Part shown: positions 10,801 to 20,865 of the stretch, piece after piece | Layout of the letters: each line of letters opens with the position of its first letter | How positions within the stretch are numbered: position 1 is the first letter of the stretch | NCBI GenBank assembly: GCA_963762525.1 | Contig: CAVXKT010000011.1 | Location: 1,269,362 to 1,333,361 of the forward strand | Direction of reading: 5' to 3' | DNA from: DATFDN01 sp963762525 | Lineage (GTDB): Bacteria; Pseudomonadota; Alphaproteobacteria; Acetobacterales; Acetobacteraceae | DNA: 64,000 bases | Program-made: the position numbers and the translations under genes | The notes under the pieces: generated by a model | Told to the model about the DNA's origin: nothing | The model's input: the letters and a program-made list of their open reading frames with translations, nothing else | Database searches by the model: none

Positions 10801-12020
10801 ATGGCAGCTCGGCGGCGCCATCGAAGCGCGCTTATGTGGCCGGTTCTCCTGATCTTTTTATTGCCGGCCGTGTTCGCCCGGCCGAGGCCGGCCGACGCGC
10901 AGATCGGCTCCGATCGCTACGCCTCGATCGTGGTCGACGCGCAATCCGGCGCAGTGCTCGAACAAGTGAACGCGGATGCGTTCCGCCACCCCGCCAGTCT
11001 CGCCAAGCTGATGACCCTCTACATGACCTTTGAGGCGCTGCGGGACCGTCGCGTCAGCCTGGATGACGAGGTCCCGGTCAGCGAGCGCGCGGCGTCGATG
11101 GAGCCGACCAAACTCGGGCTTACGCCGCAGACCAGGATCACGGTCGAGCAGGCCATTCTCGGTCTGGTGACGCGCTCCGCCAACGACGCCGCGGCGGCGC
11201 TCGGCGAGATGCTGGGCGGCGGCGAAACGCGGTTTCGCGCAATTGATGACCCTGCGCGCCCGCGCCTTGGGCATGACTCGCAGCACCTTCACCAATGCTT
11301 CCGGCTTGCCGGACCCGGATGCCTGGACCACCGCGCGCGACCTCGCCCTGCTCGCACGTCGGCTGGTCGCCGACTTTCCCGGCTATTACCACTATTTCAG
11401 CACGCCCGGTTTCGTGTTCCATGGCCAGGTTGTGTTCAACCACGATAACCTGCTGAAGTCGTATCCGGGCGCCGACGGTCTGAAGACCGGTTACACGCTT
11501 TCCTCGGGCCACAACTTGGTCACCTCGGCGGTGCGCGGCGGCACCCGACTGATCGGCGTCGAGTTGGGGTGCGCGACCAATGTCGAGCGCGACGCACAGA
11601 TGGCGCAGTTGCTCAATGCGGGCTTTATCGAACGGGGAATCCCGGTCAGCGATCGGCCGTTGCTGGCGGCGGCTCGGTCCAGCCGCTTGCCGAGCCTCAT
11701 CAGCGGCGCGCGCGCCGCCCAGACCGACCGCAGGATGGAGGCCCGCTGGCATCGCTTGCCACAGCTTCGGACCGCGATGTGCAGGGCGCCGGGTCGTTCA
11801 AAGCTACGGCTTCTCAAACGAGCGTGTCCCGCAGCGCCGCGCTGGGGGAGGGCGGAGCCGCGCAGGTCGAACATGCCACCGCGCATGGCCGCCACACGCT
11901 GGCGAACCCGAGTGCTTGGCCTTGCTCCCGCCAAGACCTCCGGCGCCTGCCACGGCGTTCTCGAAGCACGGGTCCTGCACCATGACCCGGGCCGGGCCGC
12001 GCCGGATCGAGAAGCTTTGA
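10801..12020 (+). CDS. D-alanyl-D-alanine carboxypeptidase (peptidase S11, PBP5-like), frameshifted
   Basis: Periplasmic penicillin-binding enzyme that trims the terminal D-Ala of peptidoglycan stem peptides. After a signal peptide (hydrophobic stretch about residues 11-27, ending near ADAQ) come the three active-site motifs in order: SLAK (Ser-66, Lys-69), SAN (Ser-126) and, after a frameshift near 11240, KTG in DGLKTGYT. The ATG at 10801 follows a GGGAGGG ribosome-binding site. The catalytic domain is complete up to about 11650. Beyond that no single frame gives a recognisable sequence, so the C-terminal region (a SPOR domain in many relatives) is scrambled by indels and the end at 12020 is approximate. 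Confidence 0.85.
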
Positions 12021-12030
12021 GCCGCGAAAA

Positions 12031-12498
12031 CTACCCGAGCAGGATCGCGTTGCGCAGCGTGATCGGCGCGCCGATGGCGCGCAGCGGCTCGATGCCCGCT
12101 CCCGTGCCCCGGATCACGATCGTGCCGTAGCCGAGCAATCGGCCCCAGATACTTTGGCGAACGTCTACGGTCTCGATCTTGCTGATGTTCATCTCCGCCG
12201 TGTAGCGCGACAGCAGCCCACGCTTCAGGATGACCCGGCGATCGGTGACGACGATCTCCGTGCCAAGGCGACGGAGCCACTCGCCGGCCACCATCAGAAT
12301 GCCGACCAGAGCGATCGCGGCGGCCGCGTAGAAGCAGTAATGTCGCTGCGGATCCTCGACCGCCACGAAGGCGCCGACGCAGGCAATGGCGATGGCGATC
12401 AGCAGCCAGAACACACCCGGCCAGAAGATCAGCCAGTGCAGGCGCCCTACGGCCCGAACCGTTTCGTCGGGTTGGAGCACCCTCGTGTAGTAGGCCAT
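12031..12498 (-). CDS. Bacterial PH-domain (bPH2/YdbS-like) membrane protein
   Basis: A 155-residue inner-membrane protein of unknown function. Two transmembrane helices (about residues 25-44 and 54-72) are followed by a pleckstrin-homology-like domain: EIVVTDRRVILKRGLLSR, then EMNISKIETVDVRQSIWGRLLGYGTIVIRGTG, which is the family signature. The start chosen is the ATG at 12498 (MAYYTRVL); an upstream ATG at 12567 would add residues that are not family-like. It is convergent with the carboxypeptidase, 10 bp away. Confidence 0.85.
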   Translation of the reverse strand: MAYYTRVLQPDETVRAVGRLHWLIFWPGVFWLLIAIAIACVGAFVAVEDPQRHYCFYAAAAIALVGILMVAGEWLRRLGTEIVVTDRRVILKRGLLSRYTAEMNISKIETVDVRQSIWGRLLGYGTIVIRGTGAGIEPLRAIGAPITLRNAILLG

Positions 12499-12583
12499 AG
12501 TTGCCTCCGCGCCACAGTCCAGCGCAAAACGCCTCCCGACCGCCGGAACAAGCTTGCGTGCGCTCAACTGCGCCGGGAGCGCG

Positions 12584-13160
12584 TCAGCCCCGGCTGGCGC
12601 GGCGAAAGCAGCTTATCAGGTGATCGTCCACCATTCCGGTTGCTTGCATGAAGGCATAGCAGATTGTCGACCCCACGAAGCTGAAGCCGTACTTGCGCAG
12701 GCGACGGCTCATGGCGTCGGACAGTTCGGTGCGCGCCGGCACCTCGGCGGAGTTCGTCCAGTGATTGACGATCGGGCGGTGGCTTACCGCCGCCCACAGG
12801 AATGCGTCCAGGCTCACCGTGTTCGGTCGCGACTGCCAACGCGGCGCGGGCGTTGGTCCGTACCGAGACCACCTTTTGGCGATGGCGAATGATTCCTTGC
12901 TCCGCCGCGGTCCCCAATTCCGCGTCCGACATCGCGGCAATTCGAGCGATGTCGTAGCGATGGAAGGCCGCCCGGTACGCAGCGCGGCGGTCGAGCACGG
13001 TCCGCCAGGACAGACCCGCCTGGGCGCCCTCCAATACCAGAAACTCGAACAAGGCGGCGTCGCCATGCAGCGGCACGCCCCATTCCTCGTCATGGTAACG
13101 GCGCATTGCGGGCGAATCTCGTGCCCAATCGCAACGCGCCCGATCCGGCGTTTGATCCAT
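12584..13160 (-). CDS. tag: DNA-3-methyladenine glycosylase I (frameshifted)
   Basis: Base-excision repair enzyme that removes 3-methyladenine. The N-terminal part reads CDWARDSPAMRRYHDEEWG, then LFEFLVLEGAQAGLSWRTVL, the helix-hairpin-helix region of the Tag family; the Glu in FEFLVLEGAQAGLSW is the conserved one. After a frameshift near 12825 the rest continues as SLDAFLWAAV and then SRRLRKYGFSFVGSTICYAF and ATGMVDDHL, the expected C-terminus with the family's late His. About 192 codons in all, the normal length. A single indel explains the break. Confidence 0.88.
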
Positions 13161-13291
13161 GCGGCGCAACTCGTGAGAGGCAGGCCCGATCCCGGGGCAC
13201 CGGAACGAATTGCCATCTCACGAGGGGAAAATCGATCGTTTCGTTGACCCGGTGGGGCAGTGACGCGTAGAGTTCACGGAACGTTGACGCG

Positions 13292-16068
13292 ATGTTTGCG
13301 CCCAAATCCATCGCGAGCGGCGCGGAGGTTCGGATGGCCGTCGCGTGTCTCAATCTACAGCCGATCGATCGAAAAATTGCACGGCGATTTCGAACCGGGC
13401 GCTCCTGGTCTCTGAAGGCATGGTTGATGGCGCTCGTCGTCGCGGCCAGCTTCCCATTGACTTGCTACGGCCTGGTTCACGTCCTGCGCGGCTATTTTGC
13501 GCAGCGGGAGCAGATGCTGGAAGCGACGCACATCATGGCGCGCACGATTGGCGGTCTGGCGGAGCAAGAACTGGATCGGCAGGTGATGGCGTTGGGCATT
13601 CTGGCCGCCTCACCCCCTCTGGTATCGAGCGATTTCAGTGCTTTTTTCCCGCTCGCGCGCAGCTTCCTCGAACAGATTCAGCCCGACGGCGCACTTTTCG
13701 CATTTGACGCCGAGGGCCGGCGCTTGTTCGGCACCGATGATCCCGCCATCGACGGGCGCGGACACGCGGCCATCAGCGCCCGCGTATTCGCAACCGGCGT
13801 TCCGGTGCTCTCCGCGGTGGCGGCCCATTGGACCACCGGGCGCGCCACGGTCGCGATCGATCTGCCCGTGCGCCGCGAAGGGAAGATCGTCTCCGAGCTT
13901 TCCATGGTGATGCCGCTTGGCGGCTGGCAAAAGATTCTGACTTCGCTGACTCTGCCACCCGGTTGGAGCGCCGCGATCATCGACGATTCCGGGCTGGTCG
14001 CGGCCGCCTCTCCCGGTGCGGGTGCGATTGCGGGCATGCCGTGCGCAGCCGGAAATTCAGCGCCTCGTAGCGTCCGGGGTTGCGGATGCCAGGACCGACC
14101 TTCGGCTTTCCGTCGGCCCGAGCGACCTGGTCGCTTTCGCGCGTGCGCCCCGCTTCGGCTGGTCCGCCGTCGTCGCCATGCCGCGCTCGGCGGTTCTCGC
14201 CCCGCTCCGGCTCTCGCTTTGGCGGCTGCATTCTCGCCGGTGCGGTGGCGCTCGCGGTCTCCCTCGGCCTTGCGCTCCTCATCGCTGGTCGGCTCGCCCG
14301 TCGGGTGAGCACGCTGGCGCGGCTTGCGGCTGCGCTTGACGGCGCCGATGCGCTGCCGGCGCACTTGCCGGGGCTGCGCGAGGCGGACGCAGTGGCTCGC
14401 GTGCTGGAGGACACGGCGCGCCGACACCGTGCCGCCGAGGAGGCGGCTGATGAAGCCGAATTGCGCGCCGCGCGGCTGATCGAGGCGGTGCCGTGCGGGG
14501 TGGTGGTATTCGCCCCGGACGGGCGCTGGGCTTTCGTCAATCGGGCGATCTGCACCCTGCTCGCCCGCTCGTCGCGGGAGTTATGTGCGCTCACCGTTGA
14601 ATCGCCCGACCTCGTAGTGCGCGGCCGCGACGGCAATCCCATTCCGGCGCGTGAGCGAGCTTCAGCGCGCGCGTTGCGAGGTGAGGCGGTGCGCGACATG
14701 GAGGTGACGATGCTGCGCGGCGACGGCGAGCGCATCGCGCTCTCGTTGAGCGCGGTGCCTTTGCGTATCGTGATGGCCGCATCGCCGGCGCGCTTACGGC
14801 GATGTTGGACGTGACCGAGCGGCGCATGGCGCGGGAACGGGTGGAGGCGCTCCTGCGCACGATGGAGGAGCGGGTTCGCGAGGAGGTGACGGCGCGCGAA
14901 GCGGCGCAGTCGCAGGCGGCGCAGGCGCAGAAGATGCAGGCCTTGGGCCAGCTCGCCGGAGGCGTAGCGCACGACTTCAACAACGTTCTGCAAGCACTCT
15001 CCGTTGCGGTGTCGCTGATCGAGCGGCATGCCGATGATCCCGTTTCGGTGCGTCGCCTGGCGCACACCGCGGCCACCGCCGCCGAGCGCGGTAGCGCCGT
15101 CGCCGGCCGGCTACTGGCGTTTGCGCGCCGGGGCGAGTTGCGCGCCACCGAGATCGACACCGCGGAGTTGTTGACCGAAACCGTCGAACTGCTGCGCCAT
15201 ACCTTGGGCGCCGGCATCGAAGTCCAGCTCTGACATTCAGGATGCCGGATACCTCATCGCCGACCGGCCGCAATTGCAGACGGTTCTCGTCAATTTGGCG
15301 ACCAATGCCCGCGATGCGATGCCGAATGGCGGCACCCTGCACCTCCGCGCCGTTCCGGAGGCGGTGAACGCCGCGCATCCGGCCGGATTGGCGCCGGGAA
15401 ATCTACGTCCGCCTGGATGTCACGGATACCGGCTTCGGCATGGACGCGGCGACGCTTGCACGCGCCGCCGAGCCGTTCTTCACCACCAAGCCGATGAATA
15501 AGGGCACCGGCCTCGGCCTCGCCATGGCGCGCGGTTTCGCCGAACAGCTCGGCGGCGAGCTATTGATCGATAGCGCGGAGGGGCTGGGGACGACCGTGCA
15601 TCTGTGGCTGCCGGCCGCCGATTCGCGGCGGCGGCCGGGCGCCCCGGCGATGGCTCCGGTGGCATTCGTCACCCCCCGTGAGCTGCGCGTACTGCTGGTC
15701 GATGATGAGCCCGGGGTGCGGATTACCTTGGCCGAAGACTTGATGGAGCAGGGATTCCTGGTCGATCAGGCGGAAGACGCCCGGCAGGCGCTCGCCTTCC
15801 TGGCGGAGACCCGCGTCGACGTGCTGTTGACCGATCTGTCGATGCCGGGCGACAGCGGGAGCGCGCTGATCTCGCTGGCTCGGCGGCTGCAACCGGGGCT
15901 GCCGGCGTTGTTGCTGACGGGGCTCGGAGCCGATACGATCATTCCGGCGGTGACGTGGACGACCGATCGGAACTTACGGAGGTGGTGGGCAAACCGGCGC
16001 GCGCCGCCGATCTTGCCGCCAAAGTCATCCGGTTGGCCGAGCAAACCCCTACGGAGGCGCCTGCGTGA
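13292..16068 (+). CDS. Hybrid sensor histidine kinase/response regulator (several frameshifts)
   Basis: Membrane-bound sensor kinase. In order: a first TM helix (LKAWLMALVVAASFPLTCYG), an extracytoplasmic sensor region of roughly 250 residues, a second TM segment around 14230-14290, a PAS-like domain (LIEAVPCGVVVFAPDGRWAF), a HisKA domain with phospho-acceptor GGVAHDFNN near 14962-14990, a HATPase domain with N-box LVNLATNARDAM, FFTTK and GTGLGLAM, and a C-terminal receiver domain with VDDEPG and the phospho-acceptor Asp in LLTDLSMPG. Frame changes fall near 14040, 14225, 14780, 15225, 15400 and 15955; every motif survives. The last frame ends at TGA 16066-16068. No effector gene lies alongside, so the signal and target are unknown. 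Confidence 0.8.
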
Positions 16069-16238
16069 CCCACCCCGAGCCTGCCACGCTCGCTGCGCGC
16101 CGCGCGCGCGAGGCGGAGCGTCTGCGAGACAATCTGCAGCCGACGCAAAGCTCGGGAGCGTGCAAGCGCCGCCGTCAAGGATACCGCGCCGGCGACGACC
16201 GCCGACCCGCAACTCCCGCCGACGCCGGAGCCCGATCA

Positions 16239-16793
16239 ATGCCGGTGATGTCCGATCGCTGGATTCGCCGCATGGCGATCGAGCACGCCATGATCGAGCC
16301 GTTCGTGGAAGCTCAGCAGCGCCAAGGGGTTATCAGCTTCGGCCTGTCCAGCTACGGCTATGACGCGCGAATTGCCGACGAGTTCAAGATTTTCACCAAT
16401 ATCGATAGCGCCGTCATCGATCCGAAGAATTTCGCGCCGACTAGCTTCGTCGATCGCACGAGCGATGTCTGCATCATCCCGCCCAACAGCTTCGCCCTCG
16501 GGCGCACCATGGAGTATTTCCGCATCCCTCGCGACATCCTCGTGATTTGCCTCGGCAAGTCCACTTATGCGCGCTGCGGCATCATCGTGAACGTGACGCC
16601 GCTGGAACCGGAGTGGGAGGGCCAGGTGACGATCGAGATCAGCAACACGACGCCATTGCCGGCGAAGATCCACGCCCGCGAGGGTATCTGCCAGTTCCTG
16701 TTCCTGCAGGGGAATGAGCCCTGCGAGACCAGCTACGCCGACAAGGCCGGCAAATACATGCGCCAGCGTGGCGTCGCGTTGCCGAAGCTCTGA
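16239..16793 (+). CDS. dcd: dCTP deaminase
   Basis: Converts dCTP to dUTP, feeding thymidylate synthesis. The 184 residues contain the phosphate-binding GKSTYARCG and the strand GQVTIEISNTTPLPAKI, whose Glu is the catalytic residue, followed by EGICQFLFLQG. The start is ATG 16239 (MPVMSDRWIRRMA); an in-frame ATG three codons on is the alternative. Longer upstream reading is open but unrelated to the family. Length and ends match bacterial Dcd closely. Confidence 0.96.
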   Translation: MPVMSDRWIRRMAIEHAMIEPFVEAQQRQGVISFGLSSYGYDARIADEFKIFTNIDSAVIDPKNFAPTSFVDRTSDVCIIPPNSFALGRTMEYFRIPRDILVICLGKSTYARCGIIVNVTPLEPEWEGQVTIEISNTTPLPAKIHAREGICQFLFLQGNEPCETSYADKAGKYMRQRGVALPKL

Positions 16794-16868
16794 CGGAGCG
16801 ACCGGCTCGGCAGGCGAGGTCACCCCGGGGTTCCGTCCGTCCCGGCCCTCGTGTAAAGCCGACCGCCC

Positions 16869-17567
16869 ATGACCGCCCCGTTCCCCGCCGCCTCGCTGGA
16901 GCCGCCGACTGACGCGGGGGTGGTGCTGGCGCTGCCCAAGGGCCGTATTCTTGCCGAGTGCGGCGCCCTGCTCGCCCGGGCCGGCATCGAGCCGGCCGCC
17001 GACTACGACGACGAGGGCAGCCGGCGGCTGCGCTTCCCGACCAGCGATCCCGATCTCGACGTAGTGCGAGTCCGGCCCTTCGATGTTGCAACCTTCGTCG
17101 CTTTCGGAGCCGCCGCGCTCGGCATCTGCGGTGCGGATGTGCTGCTGGAGTTCGACTATCCGGAGATCTACGCGCCGCTCGAGCTCGGCATCGGGCGATG
17201 CCGCCTCGCCGTGGCCGAGCCGCGCGAGACGGTGGGCAGCGACGATCCCGAGCGATGGTCGCGCGTGCGCGTCGCGACCAAATACCCGAACATCGCCCGC
17301 CGCCACTTCGCCGGGCGCGGCGTCCAGGCCGAGGTGGTGACGCTGAACGGCGCGATGGAGCTGGCTCCCTCGCTCGGTCTCGCCCGTCTGATTGTCGATC
17401 TCGTGCAGACCGGATCGACCTTGAAGGCGAATGGCTTGATCGAGACCGAGGTGATCGCCCCGGTAACAAGCCGGCTGATCGTCAATCGGACCGCTCTGAA
17501 GACCCGCCCGGAAGTGATCGGGGCTTGGATTGCCCGCTTCCGCGCCGCGCTCGAACCGCAAGCGTGA
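16869..17567 (+). CDS. hisG: ATP phosphoribosyltransferase, short form (HisG)
   Basis: First step of histidine synthesis, joining PRPP to ATP. At 232 residues it is the short form, which lacks the C-terminal regulatory domain and normally needs HisZ as a regulatory partner; no hisZ is in this window. LALPKGRILAECGALL opens the protein and LIVDLVQTGSTLKANGL holds the PRPP-binding loop. The stop overlaps the GTG start of hisD (GTGA), indicating translational coupling. Confidence 0.95.
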   Translation: MTAPFPAASLEPPTDAGVVLALPKGRILAECGALLARAGIEPAADYDDEGSRRLRFPTSDPDLDVVRVRPFDVATFVAFGAAALGICGADVLLEFDYPEIYAPLELGIGRCRLAVAEPRETVGSDDPERWSRVRVATKYPNIARRHFAGRGVQAEVVTLNGAMELAPSLGLARLIVDLVQTGSTLKANGLIETEVIAPVTSRLIVNRTALKTRPEVIGAWIARFRAALEPQA

Positions 17568-18862
17568 TCCGACTTTCTACCGACCAGCCGGACTTCGCCG
17601 CTTCGTTCGAGCGCTTACTGAACGCAGCGCGCGAGAGCACCGAACGCGTCGATGCGGCGGTGTCGGCGATCATCGCCTCGGTGCGCGCGCGGGGCGATGC
17701 GGCGCTGATCGAACACACGGCCCGCTTCGACCGACTGACACTGACGCCCGGCGCGCTTCGGGTCACGTCCTTCGAGATCGAGGCGGCGGCCGCCGAGGTC
17801 GCGCCGGCGCTCCGCGATGCGCTCGATCTTGCTGCTCGCCGGATCGAGGCCTTCCATACCGCGCAGCGTCCGGCTGATCTTGAGTTGACCGATGGCGAAG
17901 GTCTGACGCTCGGTATGCGATGGCGGCCGCTCGACGCAGTCGGCCTGTACGTGCCCGGCGGCAAGGCCGCCTATCCGTCCTCGGTGCTGATGAACGCCAT
18001 TCCCGCACGCATCGCGGGGGTGCCCCGGGTTGCGATATGCGTCCCCTGTCCCGACGGCATTCTCAACCCGCTGGTGCTGGCGGCGGCCCGCCGCGCGGGC
18101 GTTGCGGAAATCTACCGCGTCGGCGGCGCGCAGGCGATCGCGGCGATGGCGTTCGGCACCGAGACGATCGGCGCCGTCGATCGCATCGTCGGACCCGGCA
18201 ACGCCTATGTCGCCGAAGCCAAGCGCCAAGTCTTCGGCCGCGTCGGCATCGACGCCATCGCCGGCCCGTCGGAGGTGGTGGTGATCGCCGACCGCGCCAA
18301 CGACCCGCGCCTCGTTGCGATCGACCTGCTCGCGCAATCCGAGCATGACGAGGCGGCCCAGGCGATTCTGATCACCGATGACCGCGAATTCGCCGACGCC
18401 GTCACCGCTGCCCTCGCCGCCGAGTTGGCGAGCCTGCCGCGTGCCGCGATCGCCGGCGCGAGCTGGGAAGCGCACGGCGCCATCATCATCGTACGTGAGC
18501 GCGACCAGGCGATCGAGCTGGTGAACCGGCTGGCCCCGGAGCATTTGCAACTGATGCTTCCCGACGCGGATGCGGTGTTCGCCCGCATCCGCCACGCGGG
18601 CGCGGTATTTCTGGGCAGCCTTTGCCCCGAGGCGCTGGGCGACTACGTGGCCGGTCCGAACCACGTGCTGCCCACCGGACGCACCGCGCGCTTCGCCTCC
18701 GGCCTCTCGGTCTTCGACTTCCTCAAGCGCACCACTTCGGTCCGGGCCGATCGCGCCGGCTTGGCGGCGATCGGGCCGGCGGCGGTCGCGCTCGCGCGGG
18801 CGGAGGGGTTGGAGGCGCACGCGCGGAGCATCGCACTCAGGCTCGATGGCGGGGCCGCTTGA
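17564..18862 (+). CDS. hisD: Histidinol dehydrogenase
   Basis: Catalyses the last two oxidations of histidine synthesis, from L-histidinol to L-histidine, using NAD+ and zinc. Zinc ligands are visible in LLAQSEHDE (Gln and His), and the family strings VGPGNAYVAEAKRQVFG, IDAIAGPSEV and PNHVLPTGRTARF are intact. The start is the GTG at 17564 overlapping the hisG stop, giving 432 residues, the usual length; longer upstream reading overlaps hisG and is spurious. Confidence 0.96.
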   Translation: MIRLSTDQPDFAASFERLLNAARESTERVDAAVSAIIASVRARGDAALIEHTARFDRLTLTPGALRVTSFEIEAAAAEVAPALRDALDLAARRIEAFHTAQRPADLELTDGEGLTLGMRWRPLDAVGLYVPGGKAAYPSSVLMNAIPARIAGVPRVAICVPCPDGILNPLVLAAARRAGVAEIYRVGGAQAIAAMAFGTETIGAVDRIVGPGNAYVAEAKRQVFGRVGIDAIAGPSEVVVIADRANDPRLVAIDLLAQSEHDEAAQAILITDDREFADAVTAALAAELASLPRAAIAGASWEAHGAIIIVRERDQAIELVNRLAPEHLQLMLPDADAVFARIRHAGAVFLGSLCPEALGDYVAGPNHVLPTGRTARFASGLSVFDFLKRTTSVRADRAGLAAIGPAAVALARAEGLEAHARSIALRLDGGAA

Positions 18863-18917
18863 CCCGACTGCGGTCGATGCTCATGTTGCCGCCCATTCCC
18901 GAACCGAATGAGGGTTG

Positions 18918-19136
18918 ATGTCCAAGGAAGACATGATTGAGTTCACCGGCACGGTGACGGAGTTGTTGCCGAACGCCATGTTCCGGGTGAAGCTTGACAA
19001 CGAGCACCAGATCCTGGCCCACACCAGCGGCAAGATGCGCAAGAACCGCATCCGCGTTCTCGCCGGCGATCGGGTAAATGTGGAGATGACCCCGTACGAC
19101 CTCTCCAAAGGTCGGATCACCTTCCGCTTCAAGTAA
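18918..19136 (+). CDS. infA: Translation initiation factor IF-1
   Basis: Essential 72-residue S1/OB-fold protein that occupies the ribosomal A site during initiation. MSKEDMIEFTGTVTELLPN, then HTSGKMRKNRIRVLAGD and the C-terminal GRITFRFK are characteristic. The ATG at 18918 is preferred over the TTG just before it; a GAGGG lies 7 bp upstream. It sits between hisD and maf, a common arrangement in Rhodospirillales-type genomes. Confidence 0.97.
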   Translation: MSKEDMIEFTGTVTELLPNAMFRVKLDNEHQILAHTSGKMRKNRIRVLAGDRVNVEMTPYDLSKGRITFRFK

Positions 19137-19164
19137 TCAGAGGCTCGGCCGGTTGGCCGCCCGC

Positions 19165-19740
19165 GTGACCCGCCCGCGACTGATCCTGGCCTCGGCAAGC
19201 CCGCGCCGGCTGGCCTTGCTTGAGCAGATCGGCGTCGTGCCCGATGAAGTCCGGGCCGCCGACATCGACGAAACATCCCGCAAGGCGGAGTTGCCGCACG
19301 CCCACGCCGCACGCTTGGCGGGGGCGAAGGCGACCGCGATCGTCGCCCCCGGCGCGCTGGTTCTGGCCGCCGATACGGTAGTGGCGGCCGGGCGGCGCAT
19401 TCTGCCCAAGGCCGAGCAGGCGGAGCAGGCGCGCGCCTGCCTGGAATTGCTGTCGGGCCGGCGGCATCGGGTGGTGTCCGCCGTGGTGCTCCTCGATACC
19501 GGCGGGCGGCGGCGCGAGCGGCTGGTGACGAGCCGGGTCGGGTTTGCCCGGCTCTCGGCGGCGCAGATCGACGATTACCTCGCCGGCGACGAATGGCGCG
19601 GCAAGGCCGGCGGCTATGCGATCCAGGGCCGCGCCGGCGGGTTCGTCCGCTTTCTCTCCGGCAGCTACTCCAACGTGGTTGGAATGCCGTTGTTCGAGAC
19701 CGCTCAGTTGCTGCGAGGCGCCGGCTGGCTGGTTCCATGA
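19165..19740 (+). CDS. maf: Maf-family nucleoside triphosphate pyrophosphatase
   Basis: House-cleaning NTP pyrophosphatase of the Maf/YhdE fold. LILASASPRRLALLEQIG carries the phosphate-contacting SxSPRR, ADTVVAAGRR the conserved Asp-Thr, and EWRGKAGGYAIQG the C-terminal signature. The GTG at 19165 places VTRPRLILASASPRR at the N-terminus as in relatives; a TTG at 19153 is possible. The stop overlaps the ATG of the next gene (ATGA), so maf and the RNase gene are coupled. Confidence 0.93.
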   Translation: MTRPRLILASASPRRLALLEQIGVVPDEVRAADIDETSRKAELPHAHAARLAGAKATAIVAPGALVLAADTVVAAGRRILPKAEQAEQARACLELLSGRRHRVVSAVVLLDTGGRRRERLVTSRVGFARLSAAQIDDYLAGDEWRGKAGGYAIQGRAGGFVRFLSGSYSNVVGMPLFETAQLLRGAGWLVP

Positions 19741-20853
19741 GGGCGCGCATCCTCGCCGCTTGCGGCCCCGGCGAGGTGCGGGTCGCGGTGGTCGATGACG
19801 AGGCGCTCGTCGATTACGCGATCTGGCGTCCGGGCGTGCCGGACGGGGTCGGCGATCTGCATCGCGGCCGTGTTCTGGCGCGGGTCCCGGCGCTGGCCGG
19901 GGCCTTCGTGGCGATCGCCGGCGCCGAGGGATTTCTTGCCGACACCGAGGGTGCGGCGCAGCTCACCGCCGGCGCGCTGGTCAATGTGCGCATCAGCCGC
20001 GCGGCACAGGGCGGCAAGGGGCCGCGCCTTACCGCCCGCCTCTCCGCCGGCCGATCGGAACCATGCCGGCGACGCCCCGGCCCTGCTGCGGCGCGGCCCC
20101 GGAGCGGTGGAACGACTGGCCGGGCTCTATTCCGGACCGGTTCTGGCCGACGATGCGGCCATCGTCGCCGGCTTGCGCCCGGTGCTCGGCGAGCGGATCG
20201 CGCTGGCGCGCGGGCCGACGCGCGACGAGGCGCTGGAGGCGGAGGTCGCCGCATTGTCGGAACCGGTCGTCCCGTTGCCGGGCGGCGGGCGCATGTCGAT
20301 CCACCCCACCCCGGCGCTAACCGCGATCGACATCGACGCCGCCGAGGCATCCGCAGAGCGGGCCTCGAAAACCGCGAGCCAAACCGCACTCAACACTGCG
20401 GCGGTGCCGGAGATCACGCGGCAGATTCGGCTCCGCAACCTCTCGGGCGCTATCCTGATCGACTGGGCGGGGCTGTCGCCGAAGCGTCGCGCCGCGCTCG
20501 GGCCGGGCTTGCACGCCGCGCTGGCGGCCGACCGCCTGCGCCCGCGTCTGCTGGGCTTCACCGCGCTCGGCATGGCCGAGATCGTGCGCACGCGCATCCA
20601 TCCGCCGCTGCACGAATTGCTTTCCGGCCCGCACGCGGCGGGTCTCGCGGGGCTGCGTCAACTGGTCGCCGACTCGGCCGCCGATCCATCGCGCCCCCGC
20701 GCGCTCCGTGCGGCCCCCGCCGTCGCCGCCGCGCTCGCCGCCGACGCCGCGGCCCGCGCCGACATCGCGCGCCTGACCGGGCGGAGTCTGATCCTGCGCG
20801 CCGACCCGGCGCTGCGGCCGGGGAACTGGCTTGTCGAGACTTTGGGCGAATAG
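19737..20853 (+). CDS. Short ribonuclease E/G-family protein (one frameshift)
   Basis: Related to the catalytic part of RNase E/G, endoribonucleases acting on single-stranded RNA 5' ends. An S1-like N-terminal domain (GDLHRGRVLARVPALAGAFV, then RISRAAQGGKGPRLTARL) is followed, after a frameshift near 20060, by the nuclease core. The acidic metal ligands are probably those in ALTAIDID and GAILIDWAGL. At about 371 codons it is much shorter than E. coli RNase G (489), and no CPxCxG zinc-link is seen, so the usual dimer contact is missing. Similar short forms occur beside maf in related bacteria. Confidence 0.8.
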
Positions 20854-20865
20854 CATCGTGCGGCG

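Noticed and set aside
16958..17563. A long upstream extension of hisD
   Set aside because: The extension overlaps hisG in another frame; the GTG at 17564 gives the normal HisD length and a coupled start.
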